Notes: generated by a model from the sequence alone, not told the origin. Counted from the stretch's first letter, positions 54,611 to 63,649 are shown. The stretch is DNA of 64,000 nucleotides from Bacteroidales bacterium (GCA_017935505.1 JAGBHM010000014.1:186001-250000), one strand, 5' to 3'. Made by a program: numbers and translations.

Positions 54611-55129
54611 TTAGAATTTTAATGCCAGTCCTACTCCGTATTTGCCTGCTGTTACATTCAGGCTTGTCTTGGACGCTCGATTATTGTTATAGTCCTCTGC
54701 AATCCATTTTAATCGGCCTCTTCCAATGAAATAGAAGGGTAGTCCGGCTTCAAATACGGCAGCTCCTACGACCAAAGCTACAGAGCCTGCATAATAACTA
54801 CCTGGGTAGTCCCATAGCTCTTCATTATACGGGGAAGCCAACATCAGAATTGAACCTGTTACCATAACAGCGGCTCCGGAGAGCATGAGAATACTTCCTG
54901 CTTTATATTGTTTTCGGGCTCCAGAATATGTCTTGTGCCATAAATCAGCTCCAATGATATCCTTTACGTAATTATCTGATAATTTAGTTCCGTCAAGGTA
55001 TAATTGACCATTGGAATACTTCATAAATCCAGCAGAAGGTGTTTCTGTATCTATTATTTGGGCATTTGCAGTATTTGAGAAGAGGCCAATGAAGAATAAT
55101 ATGCCTATTATCGGATAATATGCTTTCAT
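54611..55129 (-). CDS. Exported hypothetical protein with two membrane-like segments
   Basis: A 172-residue protein with signal peptide (cleavage near ANAQ). It has a surface-type stretch LYLDGTKLSDNYVKDIIG, two hydrophobic segments (AGSILMLSGAAVMVTGSILM and YYAGSVALVVGAAVFEAGLP), and ends TAGKYGVGLALKF, like an outer-membrane strand. I do not recognise a family with certainty. It has its own near-consensus promoter. It is 71 nt upstream (in transcription sense, before) of the Tpx-SOD gene on the same strand; co-transcription is possible. Confidence 0.55.
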   Translation of the reverse strand: MKAYYPIIGILFFIGLFSNTANAQIIDTETPSAGFMKYSNGQLYLDGTKLSDNYVKDIIGADLWHKTYSGARKQYKAGSILMLSGAAVMVTGSILMLASPYNEELWDYPGSYYAGSVALVVGAAVFEAGLPFYFIGRGRLKWIAEDYNNNRASKTSLNVTAGKYGVGLALKF

Positions 55130-55166
55130 GATATCGTTGTATTTGGAAGTTTTTGTAGCAGTTTTA

Positions 55167-55198
55167 CAAAACTAACTTATTTATTGCAGATATACAAA
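55167..55198 (-). promoter_or_regulatory. Promoter of the exported hypothetical gene
   Basis: Minus strand TTTG (55198-55195), 20 nt spacer, TAGTTTTG (55174-55167), then the ATG at 55129. Confidence 0.65.
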
Positions 55199-55237
55199 AA
55201 CTTTATCAGAGCGACGGGTAACAAGGGATTTATAAAC

Positions 55238-55270
55238 AAAAAAAGCAACCGGATTTCCGATTGCTTTTTT
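55238..55270 (-). terminator. Terminator of tRNA-Asp
   Basis: On the minus strand AAAAGCAATCGGA pairs with TCCGGTTGCTTTT (one G-U pair), directly after the tRNA 3' end, followed by a T run. Confidence 0.85.
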
Positions 55271-55271
55271 G

Positions 55272-55346
55272 CGGTGCGGACGGGGCTCGAACCCGCGACC
55301 CCATGCGTGACAGGCATGTATTCTAACCAAGCTGAACTACCGCACC
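55272..55346 (-). tRNA. tRNA-Asp (anticodon GTC)
   Basis: Minus strand: acceptor stem GGTGCGG pairs with CCGCACC; the D-arm is GTTCAGCTTGGTTAGAAT; the anticodon arm CATGC-CTGTCAC-GCATG has anticodon GTC; the T-arm is CGGGTTCGAGCCCCG. It is flanked by a full consensus promoter and an intrinsic terminator, so it is a single-gene transcription unit. Confidence 0.96.
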
Positions 55347-55394
55347 ATTGTTTTAAGAACTTCCCGTTGGATAGCTTGTTTCCGTTTGGGATTG

Positions 55395-55425
55395 CAAAGG
55401 TATGAATCTTTTTTTAATATCCAAA
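55395..55425 (-). promoter_or_regulatory. Consensus promoter of tRNA-Asp
   Basis: Minus strand TTTG (55425-55422), 19 nt spacer, TACCTTTG (55402-55395), about 45 nt before the mature tRNA 5' end. Confidence 0.75.
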
Positions 55426-55453
55426 AAAAAAGTGATAAAAATTTTAATTTTTT

Positions 55454-56008
55454 TTAATCTTTTTTTGAAAAGAATGAAAAATGGACATTTCCATACTTGC
55501 GCTCTTTTACAAAAAACTGGTGATTTTCAAAGTTATAGCTTCCCGGATGCTCCAATATCAGATATCCGTTCTCTTTTACAATATTTTTATGCTGGTCGCA
55601 AATTCCAAAAACTTTGTCTGGAATAGTGTCGAGCCCATCTATACTATAAGGAGGATCTGCAAATACTATATCAAAAGTTTTTGTGCATATCTTGAGGAAA
55701 TCGAAGGCATTGTGCCGTATCACCTGCATTCCTTTTATCTTGAAAGCGGTGGCGCACTGTTTGATGAATCTGGTATGGAGAGGGTTCATCTCGATACTTA
55801 TTATATCTGTACAGCCGCGTGAGGCGAACTCCATACTTATGCTTCCTGTTCCGGAAAACAGGTCCAGAACCGAAATCTCCTCAATATCAAACTCGTTTAT
55901 GATGATGTTGAACAATCCCTCTTTTGCAAAATCAGTAGTGGGCCTGGCCTGATAATTGGCAGGCGGCATAATGCTCTTGCCTTTAAGTCTTCCTCCTATA
56001 ATTCTCAT
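55454..56008 (-). CDS. rsmD: 16S rRNA (guanine(966)-N(2))-methyltransferase RsmD
   Basis: A 184-residue SAM-dependent methyltransferase of the RsmD family. It begins MRIIGGRLKGKSI, contains RPTTDFAKEGLFNII, the SAM motif VLDLFSGTGSISMEF and the catalytic VFADPPYS. I use this start rather than one 26 codons upstream because it matches the family N-terminus. RsmD methylates G966 of 16S rRNA during 30S assembly. It follows the DUF3822 gene by 13 nt. Confidence 0.94.
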   Translation of the reverse strand: MRIIGGRLKGKSIMPPANYQARPTTDFAKEGLFNIIINEFDIEEISVLDLFSGTGSISMEFASRGCTDIISIEMNPLHTRFIKQCATAFKIKGMQVIRHNAFDFLKICTKTFDIVFADPPYSIDGLDTIPDKVFGICDQHKNIVKENGYLILEHPGSYNFENHQFFVKERKYGNVHFSFFSKKD

Positions 56009-56021
56009 TTCTACTCGACAG

Positions 56022-56513
56022 TTATTTTGTATGGCCCTCAATCGTTTCAACTCCGCAGAAATAGCCCTCCAGCAGCTTGGTCTCATCCTGTTTCATATGG
56101 CCATATATATGTATTCTTGTCAGCTGTGGGTTGAACATGACCTGCTGCAGAACAAGTTCTATGAAGTACAGGAGAGTTTTTGTATCGCATGTCCTGTATG
56201 TGTTGGCCAACAGTAGCTTTTCACCCTCCATAGCCACGATATGTGATATTTTTTTCTCAGGTAAATAGCTCACTACAACCTTGTTATGTTCATTGAGCAT
56301 TTCGGCTGCCTTTATAAGCCTGTATGCTAAAGGAACAGCCTCCTCAGGAGAGTTGTCGGGAGATGCATAAGAGAGGACTGCATCATGTTTTTCCAACACA
56401 ATGCTTCTTACTGTCTCATTTTCCGCTATTATGAACATTTCACCGAGATATTCCGGTTTGTACAAATGTTTTGGGATAAGAGTGAATTTCTCTGTAATTA
56501 TGCAGTGCTCCAT
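56022..56513 (-). CDS. DUF3822 family protein, short form
   Basis: A 163-residue protein directly upstream of rsmD, the usual place of DUF3822 in Bacteroidota. The C-terminal half (TKTLLYFIELVLQQVMFNPQ, then TRIHIYGHM) fits the family, whose fold is actin-like. Family members I know are nearer 250-280 residues, so this one appears shortened, probably in its N-terminal half. Function unknown. Confidence 0.7.
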   Translation of the reverse strand: MEHCIITEKFTLIPKHLYKPEYLGEMFIIAENETVRSIVLEKHDAVLSYASPDNSPEEAVPLAYRLIKAAEMLNEHNKVVVSYLPEKKISHIVAMEGEKLLLANTYRTCDTKTLLYFIELVLQQVMFNPQLTRIHIYGHMKQDETKLLEGYFCGVETIEGHTK

Positions 56514-56588
56514 AAAATGTGCAGGTATTTAGGCCAAAAGTAGTAAAAAAATCCTTTTTTATCTAACTTTACAGAATATAAACTGAAA

Positions 56589-59324
56589 GTGAAAATGAAA
56601 AAGATTCTATTAGTAATGGCAACTCTTGCTGCAATATTGTTGGCGGCATATCTTGGGAACAGACATTTCGGACACTTCCTTACAGACAGTTCTTACAGGG
56701 AGCACTCCATGGATGAGTTTGAGAAGAGGATGGCTCTCTATAATTTGGCAGACTCCATAAATGGAGAATTGGCAGAAGAGGAGCTGTCGGATAGGGAGGC
56801 TGAGGCTCTGAAATGGCTCTATTCTTCTATGTCATTGGCCGATGCAGCTGATTATTCACTGTCATATTATATTGAGAATGTACGATTTGCATTTAAAGCT
56901 CAAAGAGAGACCGCTTGGGGAAAGAGTGTGCCTGAGAGAGAATTCCGCCATTTTGTATTGCCTGTGAGAGTCAATAATGAAAAACTGGATGATTTCAGAA
57001 AGATATATTATGATGAGCTGAAGAGAAGGACCGAGGGTATGTCGATGTATGATGCAGCCTTGGAGATCAACCACTGGTGTCACGAAAAGGCAACATATCT
57101 GCCGTCTGACTCAAGAACATCATCACCAATGGCTACAATACTTACTGCAACGGGCAGATGTGGAGAGGAGTCTGTACTGCTCGTGGCAGCCTTGAGGTGT
57201 GTGGGAATTCCGGCACGTCAGGTATATACTCCGAGATGGGCCCATACAGATGATATTCATGCTTGGGTTGAGGTTTGGGTTGATGGAAAATGGTACTTTC
57301 TGGGAGCTTGTGAGCCGGAGCCGGTATTGAATATGGCATGGTTCAACTCTTCTGCATCCAGAGCTCTGCTGATGCATTCAAAAGTCTTTGGTGATTACCC
57401 TACAGATGAGGATATAATATCGAAGACAAACTGTTATACAGAGATCAATATGATAAGTAACTACATCCCGACAAGGAGGGCTGTAGTAAAGGTTACAGAT
57501 ACCTCAGGTGCTGCGGTTGAGAATGCTCAGGTGGAGTTCAAGATATACAATTATGCAGAATTCTATAGTGTAACCCGACAGCTCTCCGACTCTAATGGAG
57601 AGGTGGCACTCACTACTGGATTGGGTGACTTGATGGCATGGGCAAGCTGTGGGGATCTGTTTGGATTCGCAAAGATCTCTTCAGATACTACCAATGTTGT
57701 TCTGGCGCATAGGATTGGGGAGAATTTCTCGGTGAGGATTGATGTGGAACCGCCTGTTGAAGGGGAGATTCCGGTTGAGGTAACTCAGGAGCAGATTGAT
57801 CAGAACAAGATGAGGCTGGCTTATGAAGATTCGTTGAGGGGAGTTTATACGGAGACATTCTACAAGAAGGGGATGGAAAAGCTGAGTGGAATTGTGCCTG
57901 AAATGAGAATTAATGAGTTTGAGGAGCTGCTTGCCGCTGCAAAGGGAAATTGGAGGGAGATACTTGATTTTGTGAAGAGTACAGAGCCTGTACGAGTTGA
58001 TGATGCATTGGACATGCTCCACAGTGTATCAAGTAAAGACCTTAGAGATACACCTGCTGGAGTGCTACTGTCGCATATAAACAATACACTGCCATATCCG
58101 CAACTGTTGGAGCATCTCGAAAAGAATGGTTATAAGGCCTGTGGAAAGATAGACAGGGAGACCTATATAAATTATATACTCTCTCCTAGGATTGCAGGTG
58201 AAGTGTTGTCGGAATATAGAAGGGAACTGCTGGATTATGGGTTTGACATTGCCGGAATAATAGAGAGGCCTTCTGAAATAGAGGAACATTATAAACGTGT
58301 AGTGGCCGGTGATCTTATGGATGAATATAATCCTCGGAAAATTATAATCTCACCTGCCGGCGTATTGAAAGTGAAGGGAGCCGACAGAGTCTCCCGTGGC
58401 GTTTTTGCAGTGGCATTGCTGCGCAGTTGCGGCGTGGCTGCGCGGGTTGACCAAGTTACCGGAAAATCTCAATATTATGATGGAGAGTGGAGAGATATCA
58501 TCTTCTCCGATAGTTTGGAGGCCGATGAGAAACTGACCTATACAACACCTTCCGGATATCTGAAGGCCGGGTATGAGCCAACCGGATATCTTCCTGATCC
58601 GCAATATTACAGACATTTTACAATAGCAAAGATAGAGGATGGATCTGCCAGACTGCTGAATTTTGAGGAGGGTGATGCTACTGAGCTTGGTGCTCAGGCC
58701 AGCTGGAACACTATTCTTCGCAATGGATTCAAGGTGGAGGAGGGGTACTATCTGGTGACATCCGGAACACGTACAGCCTCAGGTGGTGTAATGGCAAATC
58801 TGCACTTTATAAATGTTGAAGATAAGGAGATAGCTGAGTTTGAATTGCTTATGCCAAAGAATGATAATGTGGTATCTGTGGTTGGTTATGTTGATGCCGA
58901 GCAGAAATATATGCCTGAAAACGGCACAGCAGAGGTCTCTCTGTTGTCTTCTGTCGGAAGAGGCTATTTTATTGTAGCGGTATTTGGAGATGATGAGCCT
59001 TCAAATCATGCACTGAGGGAGCTTGAGGCAACTCTTCCTGTTTTTGAAGAGTGGGGCAGGCCTATTGTTGTGCTCTCCCAGAACCAGCGGAATCTCGAAG
59101 CTTGCAAGCAGTCGGTAAAAGAGTATGGGAATGCCCTCTTTTATGGAACCGATACCGGTGCAAAGGTTGAAGAGATGTTCCATGCAGCATGTAATGGAGG
59201 AAAGGGAAAACTGCCTGTTGTAGCCATTGCCGACAGCTTTGGAAGAGTAGTTTATTACTCACAGGGATACAATACCTCTATAAATGCTCAGATTACAGAT
59301 GTCATATATAAAATAAGTCACTGA
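56589..59324 (+). CDS. Exported transglutaminase-like protein with thioredoxin-fold-like C-terminus
   Basis: A 911-residue protein with an N-terminal signal peptide or anchor (residues 5-22). A transglutaminase-like core near 185-235 has Cys in GRCGEESVLL and His in DDIHAWVEVW; the expected Asp after the next strand is replaced in FLGACEPEPVLN, where Glu may serve. A carboxypeptidase-like beta domain (VKVTDTSGAAVENAQVEFKI) follows, then helical regions and a second core-like fragment (GVFAVALLRSCGVAARVDQV). The last ~120 residues look like a thioredoxin fold without CxxC. Such proteins may act as peptidases or cross-linkers in the periplasm. Met3 is an alternative start. Confidence 0.75.
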   Translation: MKMKKILLVMATLAAILLAAYLGNRHFGHFLTDSSYREHSMDEFEKRMALYNLADSINGELAEEELSDREAEALKWLYSSMSLADAADYSLSYYIENVRFAFKAQRETAWGKSVPEREFRHFVLPVRVNNEKLDDFRKIYYDELKRRTEGMSMYDAALEINHWCHEKATYLPSDSRTSSPMATILTATGRCGEESVLLVAALRCVGIPARQVYTPRWAHTDDIHAWVEVWVDGKWYFLGACEPEPVLNMAWFNSSASRALLMHSKVFGDYPTDEDIISKTNCYTEINMISNYIPTRRAVVKVTDTSGAAVENAQVEFKIYNYAEFYSVTRQLSDSNGEVALTTGLGDLMAWASCGDLFGFAKISSDTTNVVLAHRIGENFSVRIDVEPPVEGEIPVEVTQEQIDQNKMRLAYEDSLRGVYTETFYKKGMEKLSGIVPEMRINEFEELLAAAKGNWREILDFVKSTEPVRVDDALDMLHSVSSKDLRDTPAGVLLSHINNTLPYPQLLEHLEKNGYKACGKIDRETYINYILSPRIAGEVLSEYRRELLDYGFDIAGIIERPSEIEEHYKRVVAGDLMDEYNPRKIIISPAGVLKVKGADRVSRGVFAVALLRSCGVAARVDQVTGKSQYYDGEWRDIIFSDSLEADEKLTYTTPSGYLKAGYEPTGYLPDPQYYRHFTIAKIEDGSARLLNFEEGDATELGAQASWNTILRNGFKVEEGYYLVTSGTRTASGGVMANLHFINVEDKEIAEFELLMPKNDNVVSVVGYVDAEQKYMPENGTAEVSLLSSVGRGYFIVAVFGDDEPSNHALRELEATLPVFEEWGRPIVVLSQNQRNLEACKQSVKEYGNALFYGTDTGAKVEEMFHAACNGGKGKLPVVAIADSFGRVVYYSQGYNTSINAQITDVIYKISH

Positions 59325-59327
59325 AAC

Positions 59328-60011
59328 CTACTTCAGTGATTTATGCGACATCTGGGCAACTATATCCTTGTCCGTGTGTATATTGCTGTATTTTGCGGAG
59401 CGCGCTGTTGAATGGAACTGTGTTGCTCCGCTTATCTTTTCTATATAATCGATATTGCTCGTCCTTACGCCCTTTCCAGGCATTATGGTTATTCTGCTAT
59501 TGCTCTGTTTTACAAGTTCAGCAAGCAGTTTTACACCATATTCTGCACTCTCCTCCTGTTGGCCGGAGGTGAGAAGCGTATCGCAGCCAAGGCTGATAAT
59601 CTGCTCAAGAGCTTCATGTGGATTTGAGGCACGGTCAAATGCCCTGTGAAAGGTAACCTCCATTTCTGGTTTGGCAGCATCCATCATCCTCTTTACGGCC
59701 TCAATGTCAATATCTCCGTCCGATGTAAGAGCTCCTATTACGACGCCATTGACACCCAGTCTCTTGCACATACGGATATCTTCGATCATTGTATCAATCT
59801 CCTCTTTGGTATATACAAAGTCGCCGCCACGAGCCCTTATGAGGATATTTGTTTTGATTCTGCACCTTTCCAGCACCTGTTTGATGAGGCCGTAGCTGGG
59901 TGTTATGCCGCCCAACTCCAGCGCAGAGCATAATTCAACTCTGGAGGCACCACCCTCTACTGCCTGCTCTACATCAAAAAGGGATGTTGCACAAACTTCA
60001 ATAAATCTCAT
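59328..60011 (-). CDS. cutC: CutC family protein
   Basis: A 227-residue TIM-barrel protein: FIEVCATSLFDVEQAVEGGA at the start, VELCSALELGGITPS, IRARGGDFVYT and VTFHRAFD. It is slightly shorter than E. coli CutC (248). CutC was named for copper homeostasis, but its biochemical role is disputed. It lies 3 nt from the convergent transglutaminase-like gene. Confidence 0.92.
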   Translation of the reverse strand: MRFIEVCATSLFDVEQAVEGGASRVELCSALELGGITPSYGLIKQVLERCRIKTNILIRARGGDFVYTKEEIDTMIEDIRMCKRLGVNGVVIGALTSDGDIDIEAVKRMMDAAKPEMEVTFHRAFDRASNPHEALEQIISLGCDTLLTSGQQEESAEYGVKLLAELVKQSNSRITIMPGKGVRTSNIDYIEKISGATQFHSTARSAKYSNIHTDKDIVAQMSHKSLK

Positions 60012-60026
60012 ATCTGTAAAAATAAT

Positions 60027-60056
60027 AAAAGGGCTGACTTTTTGCCAGCCCTTTTT
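60027..60056 (-). terminator. Terminator after the 225-residue hypothetical gene
   Basis: AAAAGGGCTG (60027-60036) pairs with CAGCCCTTTT (60046-60055), with T residues on the minus-strand side as well. It ends the gene at 60078-60755 before cutC. Confidence 0.8.
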
Positions 60057-60077
60057 GTAATCTGTACATGTATAATA

Positions 60078-60755
60078 TTACTCCCAGTTACCTGCATTGT
60101 TGTTAGGAGCATCAATGCTACCAACTTTCAACCCAGGGTAACGGCCTGTATCGTTTCTCTCAGCATTAAGGTTAACGATAAGCTGGTGGTTCAAGCCTTT
60201 CAAAAGGTCTGAGAATGGCATACCTGCCTCAAATAGAGGAACATCTACACCAGATACAACTTTAACTGTAGCTTTCATATCTACCTCTTTACCATCTGAG
60301 AATGGGATATATCTCAAATCATCAACTTTGAAATCATCTCTTTTCAAAAGAGTATCCTTAACTGGAATCTCAACATCGATTGACAATACAAGGTTCATAC
60401 CTTTCTCATAGTGTGCCAACAACTCCTCGTTGGTGATTTTTCTGTTCTTTTTCCTGAGTGCCTGAGTGTTTGCAACTGCTACAGAGTCGTCCATAGAACC
60501 GATCTGTTTCTTGATGGTGATTTTACCGTTGTTGTAGAAATCGATAAGAGTATCCATGCTAGGGGTAAATTTACCGAAGCTGCTCTTGAATGCAGACTGC
60601 AAAGTACGGATGTCCTTCAATCTTTGGATTGCAACTTTTTCTCTGTTTTCTCTCTCTTGTTTGAAAACCACAGGCTCCTGGATACTATTCCAGATAAGAA
60701 CTCCCAATACCACGATTATTGCAGGGAGTACCAAAAATGTTAAAAATTTTCTCAT
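60078..60755 (-). CDS. Membrane-anchored hypothetical protein
   Basis: A 225-residue protein with an N-terminal membrane helix (FLTFLVLPAIIVVLGVLIW), a short charged helix (ERENREKVAIQRLKDIRTLQ) and a mixed domain ending GRYPGLKVGSIDAPNNNAGN. The start followed by a helix recalls pilin-like proteins, but no prepilin cleavage site is seen. I recognise it only as a Bacteroidota-type conserved protein without function. A -7 box is at 60791-60798. Confidence 0.7.
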   Translation of the reverse strand: MRKFLTFLVLPAIIVVLGVLIWNSIQEPVVFKQERENREKVAIQRLKDIRTLQSAFKSSFGKFTPSMDTLIDFYNNGKITIKKQIGSMDDSVAVANTQALRKKNRKITNEELLAHYEKGMNLVLSIDVEIPVKDTLLKRDDFKVDDLRYIPFSDGKEVDMKATVKVVSGVDVPLFEAGMPFSDLLKGLNHQLIVNLNAERNDTGRYPGLKVGSIDAPNNNAGNWE

Positions 60756-60790
60756 AGATATGTGTGTATTTTATATGTCTTTTTATCGGA

Positions 60791-60798
60791 CAAAAATA
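60791..60798 (-). promoter_or_regulatory. -7 promoter box of the membrane-anchored hypothetical gene
   Basis: Minus strand TATTTTTG matches TAnnTTTG, 35 nt before the ATG at 60755. Confidence 0.45.
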
Positions 60799-60829
60799 AA
60801 AAAATTATTCGACCCATGCAATATATTTT

Positions 60830-60837
60830 TAAATTTG
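60830..60837 (+). promoter_or_regulatory. -7 promoter box of the DHH phosphoesterase operon
   Basis: TAAATTTG matches TAnnTTTG, 33 nt before the GTG start at 60871. Confidence 0.5.
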
Positions 60838-60870
60838 CAGCGAATAAATTGAAAAAGAGCAAATAGAGAA

Positions 60871-61905
60871 GTGGACAAGATCAAGGATTTTATATCATTA
60901 ATATCTGATTCAGAAAAAATTGTGCTTGTAAGTCACATCAATCCGGATGGAGATGCCATAGGGTCACTTGTTGGAATGAAACTCTTTCTTGAGGAGAATG
61001 GGAAGCATCCCCAGGTGGTAGTTCCTAACAGATTTCCGGATTTTCTGAGTTTTTTGGATGAACAGGGGAGCATTATGGCATACGACAGCAGCAGGGATGC
61101 CGCTGATTCGGCTGTAAATGCTGCGGACCTGATAATATGTATGGATTTCAATTCGCTCAAGCGCATTGATGCCCTGGGTGATGCCGTGGGAGCCTCTTCG
61201 GTAAAAAAAGTTCTTGTAGACCATCATCTTATGCCCGACAATATATTTGATATAACATTTTCAGATGTGTCGGCATCATCTACATGTGAGGTGGCATATT
61301 ACCTGATAAAGGAGATGACAGCATGCAATGGAGACCTCAAGGGAATGACTCTTGAGAGTGGTATTGCATTTTATACAGGCCTGATGACCGATACAAACAA
61401 TTTTGCCAATTCTGTCCGTCCTCAGACATTTGGGATGGCATGTGAATTGCTTGAAATGGGAGTGGAGAAAGAGGATATACAGTTTAAGGTATATAGTGGG
61501 TTCAGGGAGCAGAGAATGAGGATGATGGGATATATGCTCTACGAAAACATGAAGATCTTTGAGAAGGAAAAGGCTGGATTTATGCTCATTACAAAGGAGC
61601 TTAAGGAGAAGTTCTCATTTGAGGACGGCGACTCCGAGGGATTTGTCAATTTGCCGCTGAATATAAAGGGTGTGGAAGTTTCTGGACTCTTTACTGAGGC
61701 CGATGGGTACATAAAGGTATCTCTCCGCTCGAAGGGTGACTTTTCTGTAAACCGTCTTGCAAGGGCCCACTTTAATGGAGGAGGACATGAAAGGGCCGCT
61801 GGCGGTAAAATTTTTATACCTGTAGAAGAGGTGGAGAGCTATTTTTTGAGCAAGTTGGAAGAATATAGGCACATGATTTGTTGTACAGAATCTGGCCGTC
61901 AATAA
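60871..61905 (+). CDS. DHH-family phosphoesterase (NrnA-like oligoribonuclease/pAp phosphatase)
   Basis: A 344-residue enzyme with a GTG start; no upstream ATG is in frame and GTG is preceded by AGAGAA. DHH motifs: SHINPDGDAIGSL, MDFN, VDHH and the DHHA1 motif GGGHERAAGG near the C-terminus. NrnA proteins degrade short RNA and DNA fragments (nanoRNA) and dephosphorylate 3'-phosphoadenosine 5'-phosphate using Mn2+. Orn is absent from Bacteroidota as far as I know, so this may be the main nanoRNase. The next gene begins directly after its stop codon. Confidence 0.92.
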   Translation: MDKIKDFISLISDSEKIVLVSHINPDGDAIGSLVGMKLFLEENGKHPQVVVPNRFPDFLSFLDEQGSIMAYDSSRDAADSAVNAADLIICMDFNSLKRIDALGDAVGASSVKKVLVDHHLMPDNIFDITFSDVSASSTCEVAYYLIKEMTACNGDLKGMTLESGIAFYTGLMTDTNNFANSVRPQTFGMACELLEMGVEKEDIQFKVYSGFREQRMRMMGYMLYENMKIFEKEKAGFMLITKELKEKFSFEDGDSEGFVNLPLNIKGVEVSGLFTEADGYIKVSLRSKGDFSVNRLARAHFNGGGHERAAGGKIFIPVEEVESYFLSKLEEYRHMICCTESGRQ

Positions 61906-62427
61906 ATGGTTGATATGAAATTCAGATATATATTAGCAATACTGGCATCTCTCAGCATCATCTCCTGTACAAAGCAGGACAGGGAGAATACTATAATAAA
62001 CCAGGAGTCGGCTATCGATTCCTATATTTCATCACTCTCGGATGTGTCAGTTGTAAGGAGCAACGGATCCAACAGGGTTGTGCTCACACCTGGCGCGGAT
62101 GGAACCGAGGCGGTTGCAGGTGACTCATTGTATATAAGGTATGCCGGTTATATATTCTCAAGAGGCAAGGGGGCTCTATTTGCAACAAATGATCCGGAGG
62201 TTGCCAAAACCGCATCTTTTCCCCAGCAGGAGTCTCCGTTGAAGATAAAGCTTGGAGAGACAGCACTTGTAAGCGGACTTGCTTCAGGTCTGAATGGAGT
62301 TAAAGAGGGGGAGCACTGCTATATAATTTTTTCGGCAAAATATGGATTCAACAATATAGTAGTATACAATATACCGAAATTGTCGCCGCTCTTTTTTGAG
62401 TTATGGGTTGACAAAGTCATAAAATAG
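61906..62427 (+). CDS. FKBP-type peptidyl-prolyl isomerase lipoprotein
   Basis: A 173-residue lipoprotein (lipobox IISC) with an FKBP fold: GDSLYIRYAGYIFSRGKGAL, LVSGLASGLNGVKEGEHCYI and FSAKYGFNN. FKBP enzymes speed cis-trans change at proline and act as chaperones in the periplasm. The ATG follows the DHH gene stop with no spacer (Met4 is an alternative). A second FKBP lipoprotein follows. Confidence 0.88.
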   Translation: MVDMKFRYILAILASLSIISCTKQDRENTIINQESAIDSYISSLSDVSVVRSNGSNRVVLTPGADGTEAVAGDSLYIRYAGYIFSRGKGALFATNDPEVAKTASFPQQESPLKIKLGETALVSGLASGLNGVKEGEHCYIIFSAKYGFNNIVVYNIPKLSPLFFELWVDKVIK

Positions 62428-62438
62428 ATAAAAAGTAG

Positions 62439-62446
62439 TATATTTG
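62439..62446 (+). promoter_or_regulatory. -7 promoter box of the second FKBP gene
   Basis: TATATTTG matches TAnnTTTG, ending 6 nt before the ATG at 62453. It argues against a TTG start at 62444 and predicts a nearly leaderless mRNA. Confidence 0.5.
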
Positions 62447-62452
62447 CACCTT

Positions 62453-63544
62453 ATGTTTAGATATTGTAAATTTATAATAGTTGCGGCAATTGCCGGCTCG
62501 TTGCTCTTTTCTTGTGCGAAAGAGGAGGTTGAAAGCAATAATTCCATCCAGAAACGTATCTTGGATGCCTATCTTGAAGTTAATTATCCCGACAAAAATT
62601 ATACTGTAACAAAATCGGGTCTTGTCATATTGTCCAAAAGTGATGGCTCCGGGCTCTCTCCTGAAAAGCAGGGAGCTGCTTATCTGAAGTATAGTGTAAA
62701 GGACCTTGCAGGAAATTATCAAAGTACTATGTTTAAGGATGTTGCAGAGCAGCTTGGAACCTACTCAGAGGCGAATTATTATGGTCCCCAGCTCTCACTC
62801 CTCGATTATGGAGATGTTACTGAGGGTATGAATGAGGCGATGAAGATGATGAGCAAAGGGTCAAAGATGACAATCATAATACCTCCTACACTCTCTGCAT
62901 ATGACAGCCCCAACAGCTACGGTTACGGATATTCATCAGACAATAATGAGACATCATCAATCAATCTGATTTATGAGATAGAGATGTTTGATGTGGTTTC
63001 GAATCTGCAGAGATATCAGTTCGACTCATTGGAGTCATTCAGAAACAGATACTATCCAGGCCTTGATTCAACTGCAAATATGTTCTATTTCAAGAAATTG
63101 GAAGGAACTGCAAAAGATACTATTGCCGAGAATGAATCTGCAGATGTATGGTATGTAGGCCGTCTGCTGGATGGTTATGTGTTTGATACCAACATTGCAG
63201 ATACTGCCAAGAAGTATGGATTGTACCAGTCGGACAAGACATACGAAGCACTCTCTGTTACATATGAATCGAAATATGAGGATATGGCAACAGGTGCCGG
63301 TTCAATTAATGTTGCCGGTGAGTCTTCAAACAGTGGAAGCAGTGATGCCGAAGGTGAGGGTGGAAATTATGTTCCAGGTTTTGCAAAAGCCCTTAAATGT
63401 ATGAAATATGGTGATCATGCAATAACCTTCTTCGGTTCCGGATGGGGTTATGGATCTACCGGTACAATGAGTGGCGGCTCCGGAGTGCCTGCCTACTCAA
63501 TGCTCTATTTCGACATATATGTTGAGGAGCCTGCTGATAAATAA
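62453..63544 (+). CDS. FKBP-type lipoprotein with two isomerase-like domains
   Basis: A 363-residue lipoprotein (lipobox LFSC). The first half has an FKBP-like unit (AAYLKYSVKDLAGNYQSTMF, then GMNEAMKMMSKGSKMTIIIP) and the second half another (DVWYVGRLLDGYVFDTNIAD, then VPGFAKALKCMKYGDHAITF and GSGWGYGS), separated by a Gly/Ser-rich loop in the second domain. Two tandem FKBP-like units in one lipoprotein suggest a chaperone for outer-membrane or surface proteins. It is followed by a strong terminator. Confidence 0.82.
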   Translation: MFRYCKFIIVAAIAGSLLFSCAKEEVESNNSIQKRILDAYLEVNYPDKNYTVTKSGLVILSKSDGSGLSPEKQGAAYLKYSVKDLAGNYQSTMFKDVAEQLGTYSEANYYGPQLSLLDYGDVTEGMNEAMKMMSKGSKMTIIIPPTLSAYDSPNSYGYGYSSDNNETSSINLIYEIEMFDVVSNLQRYQFDSLESFRNRYYPGLDSTANMFYFKKLEGTAKDTIAENESADVWYVGRLLDGYVFDTNIADTAKKYGLYQSDKTYEALSVTYESKYEDMATGAGSINVAGESSNSGSSDAEGEGGNYVPGFAKALKCMKYGDHAITFFGSGWGYGSTGTMSGGSGVPAYSMLYFDIYVEEPADK

Positions 63545-63570
63545 GATTAGGATATAATAATATGATAATT

Positions 63571-63601
63571 AGGGGACAATTTGATGGTTGTCCCCTTTTT
63601 T
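63571..63601 (+). terminator. Terminator of the DHH-FKBP operon
   Basis: AGGGGACAA (63571-63579) pairs with TTGTCCCCT (63588-63596) followed by T6. Confidence 0.88.
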
Positions 63602-63649
63602 ATCTCTTTCCGGAATGCTCGGACAGGTTTTCTGAGGAGTGTAAATGAG

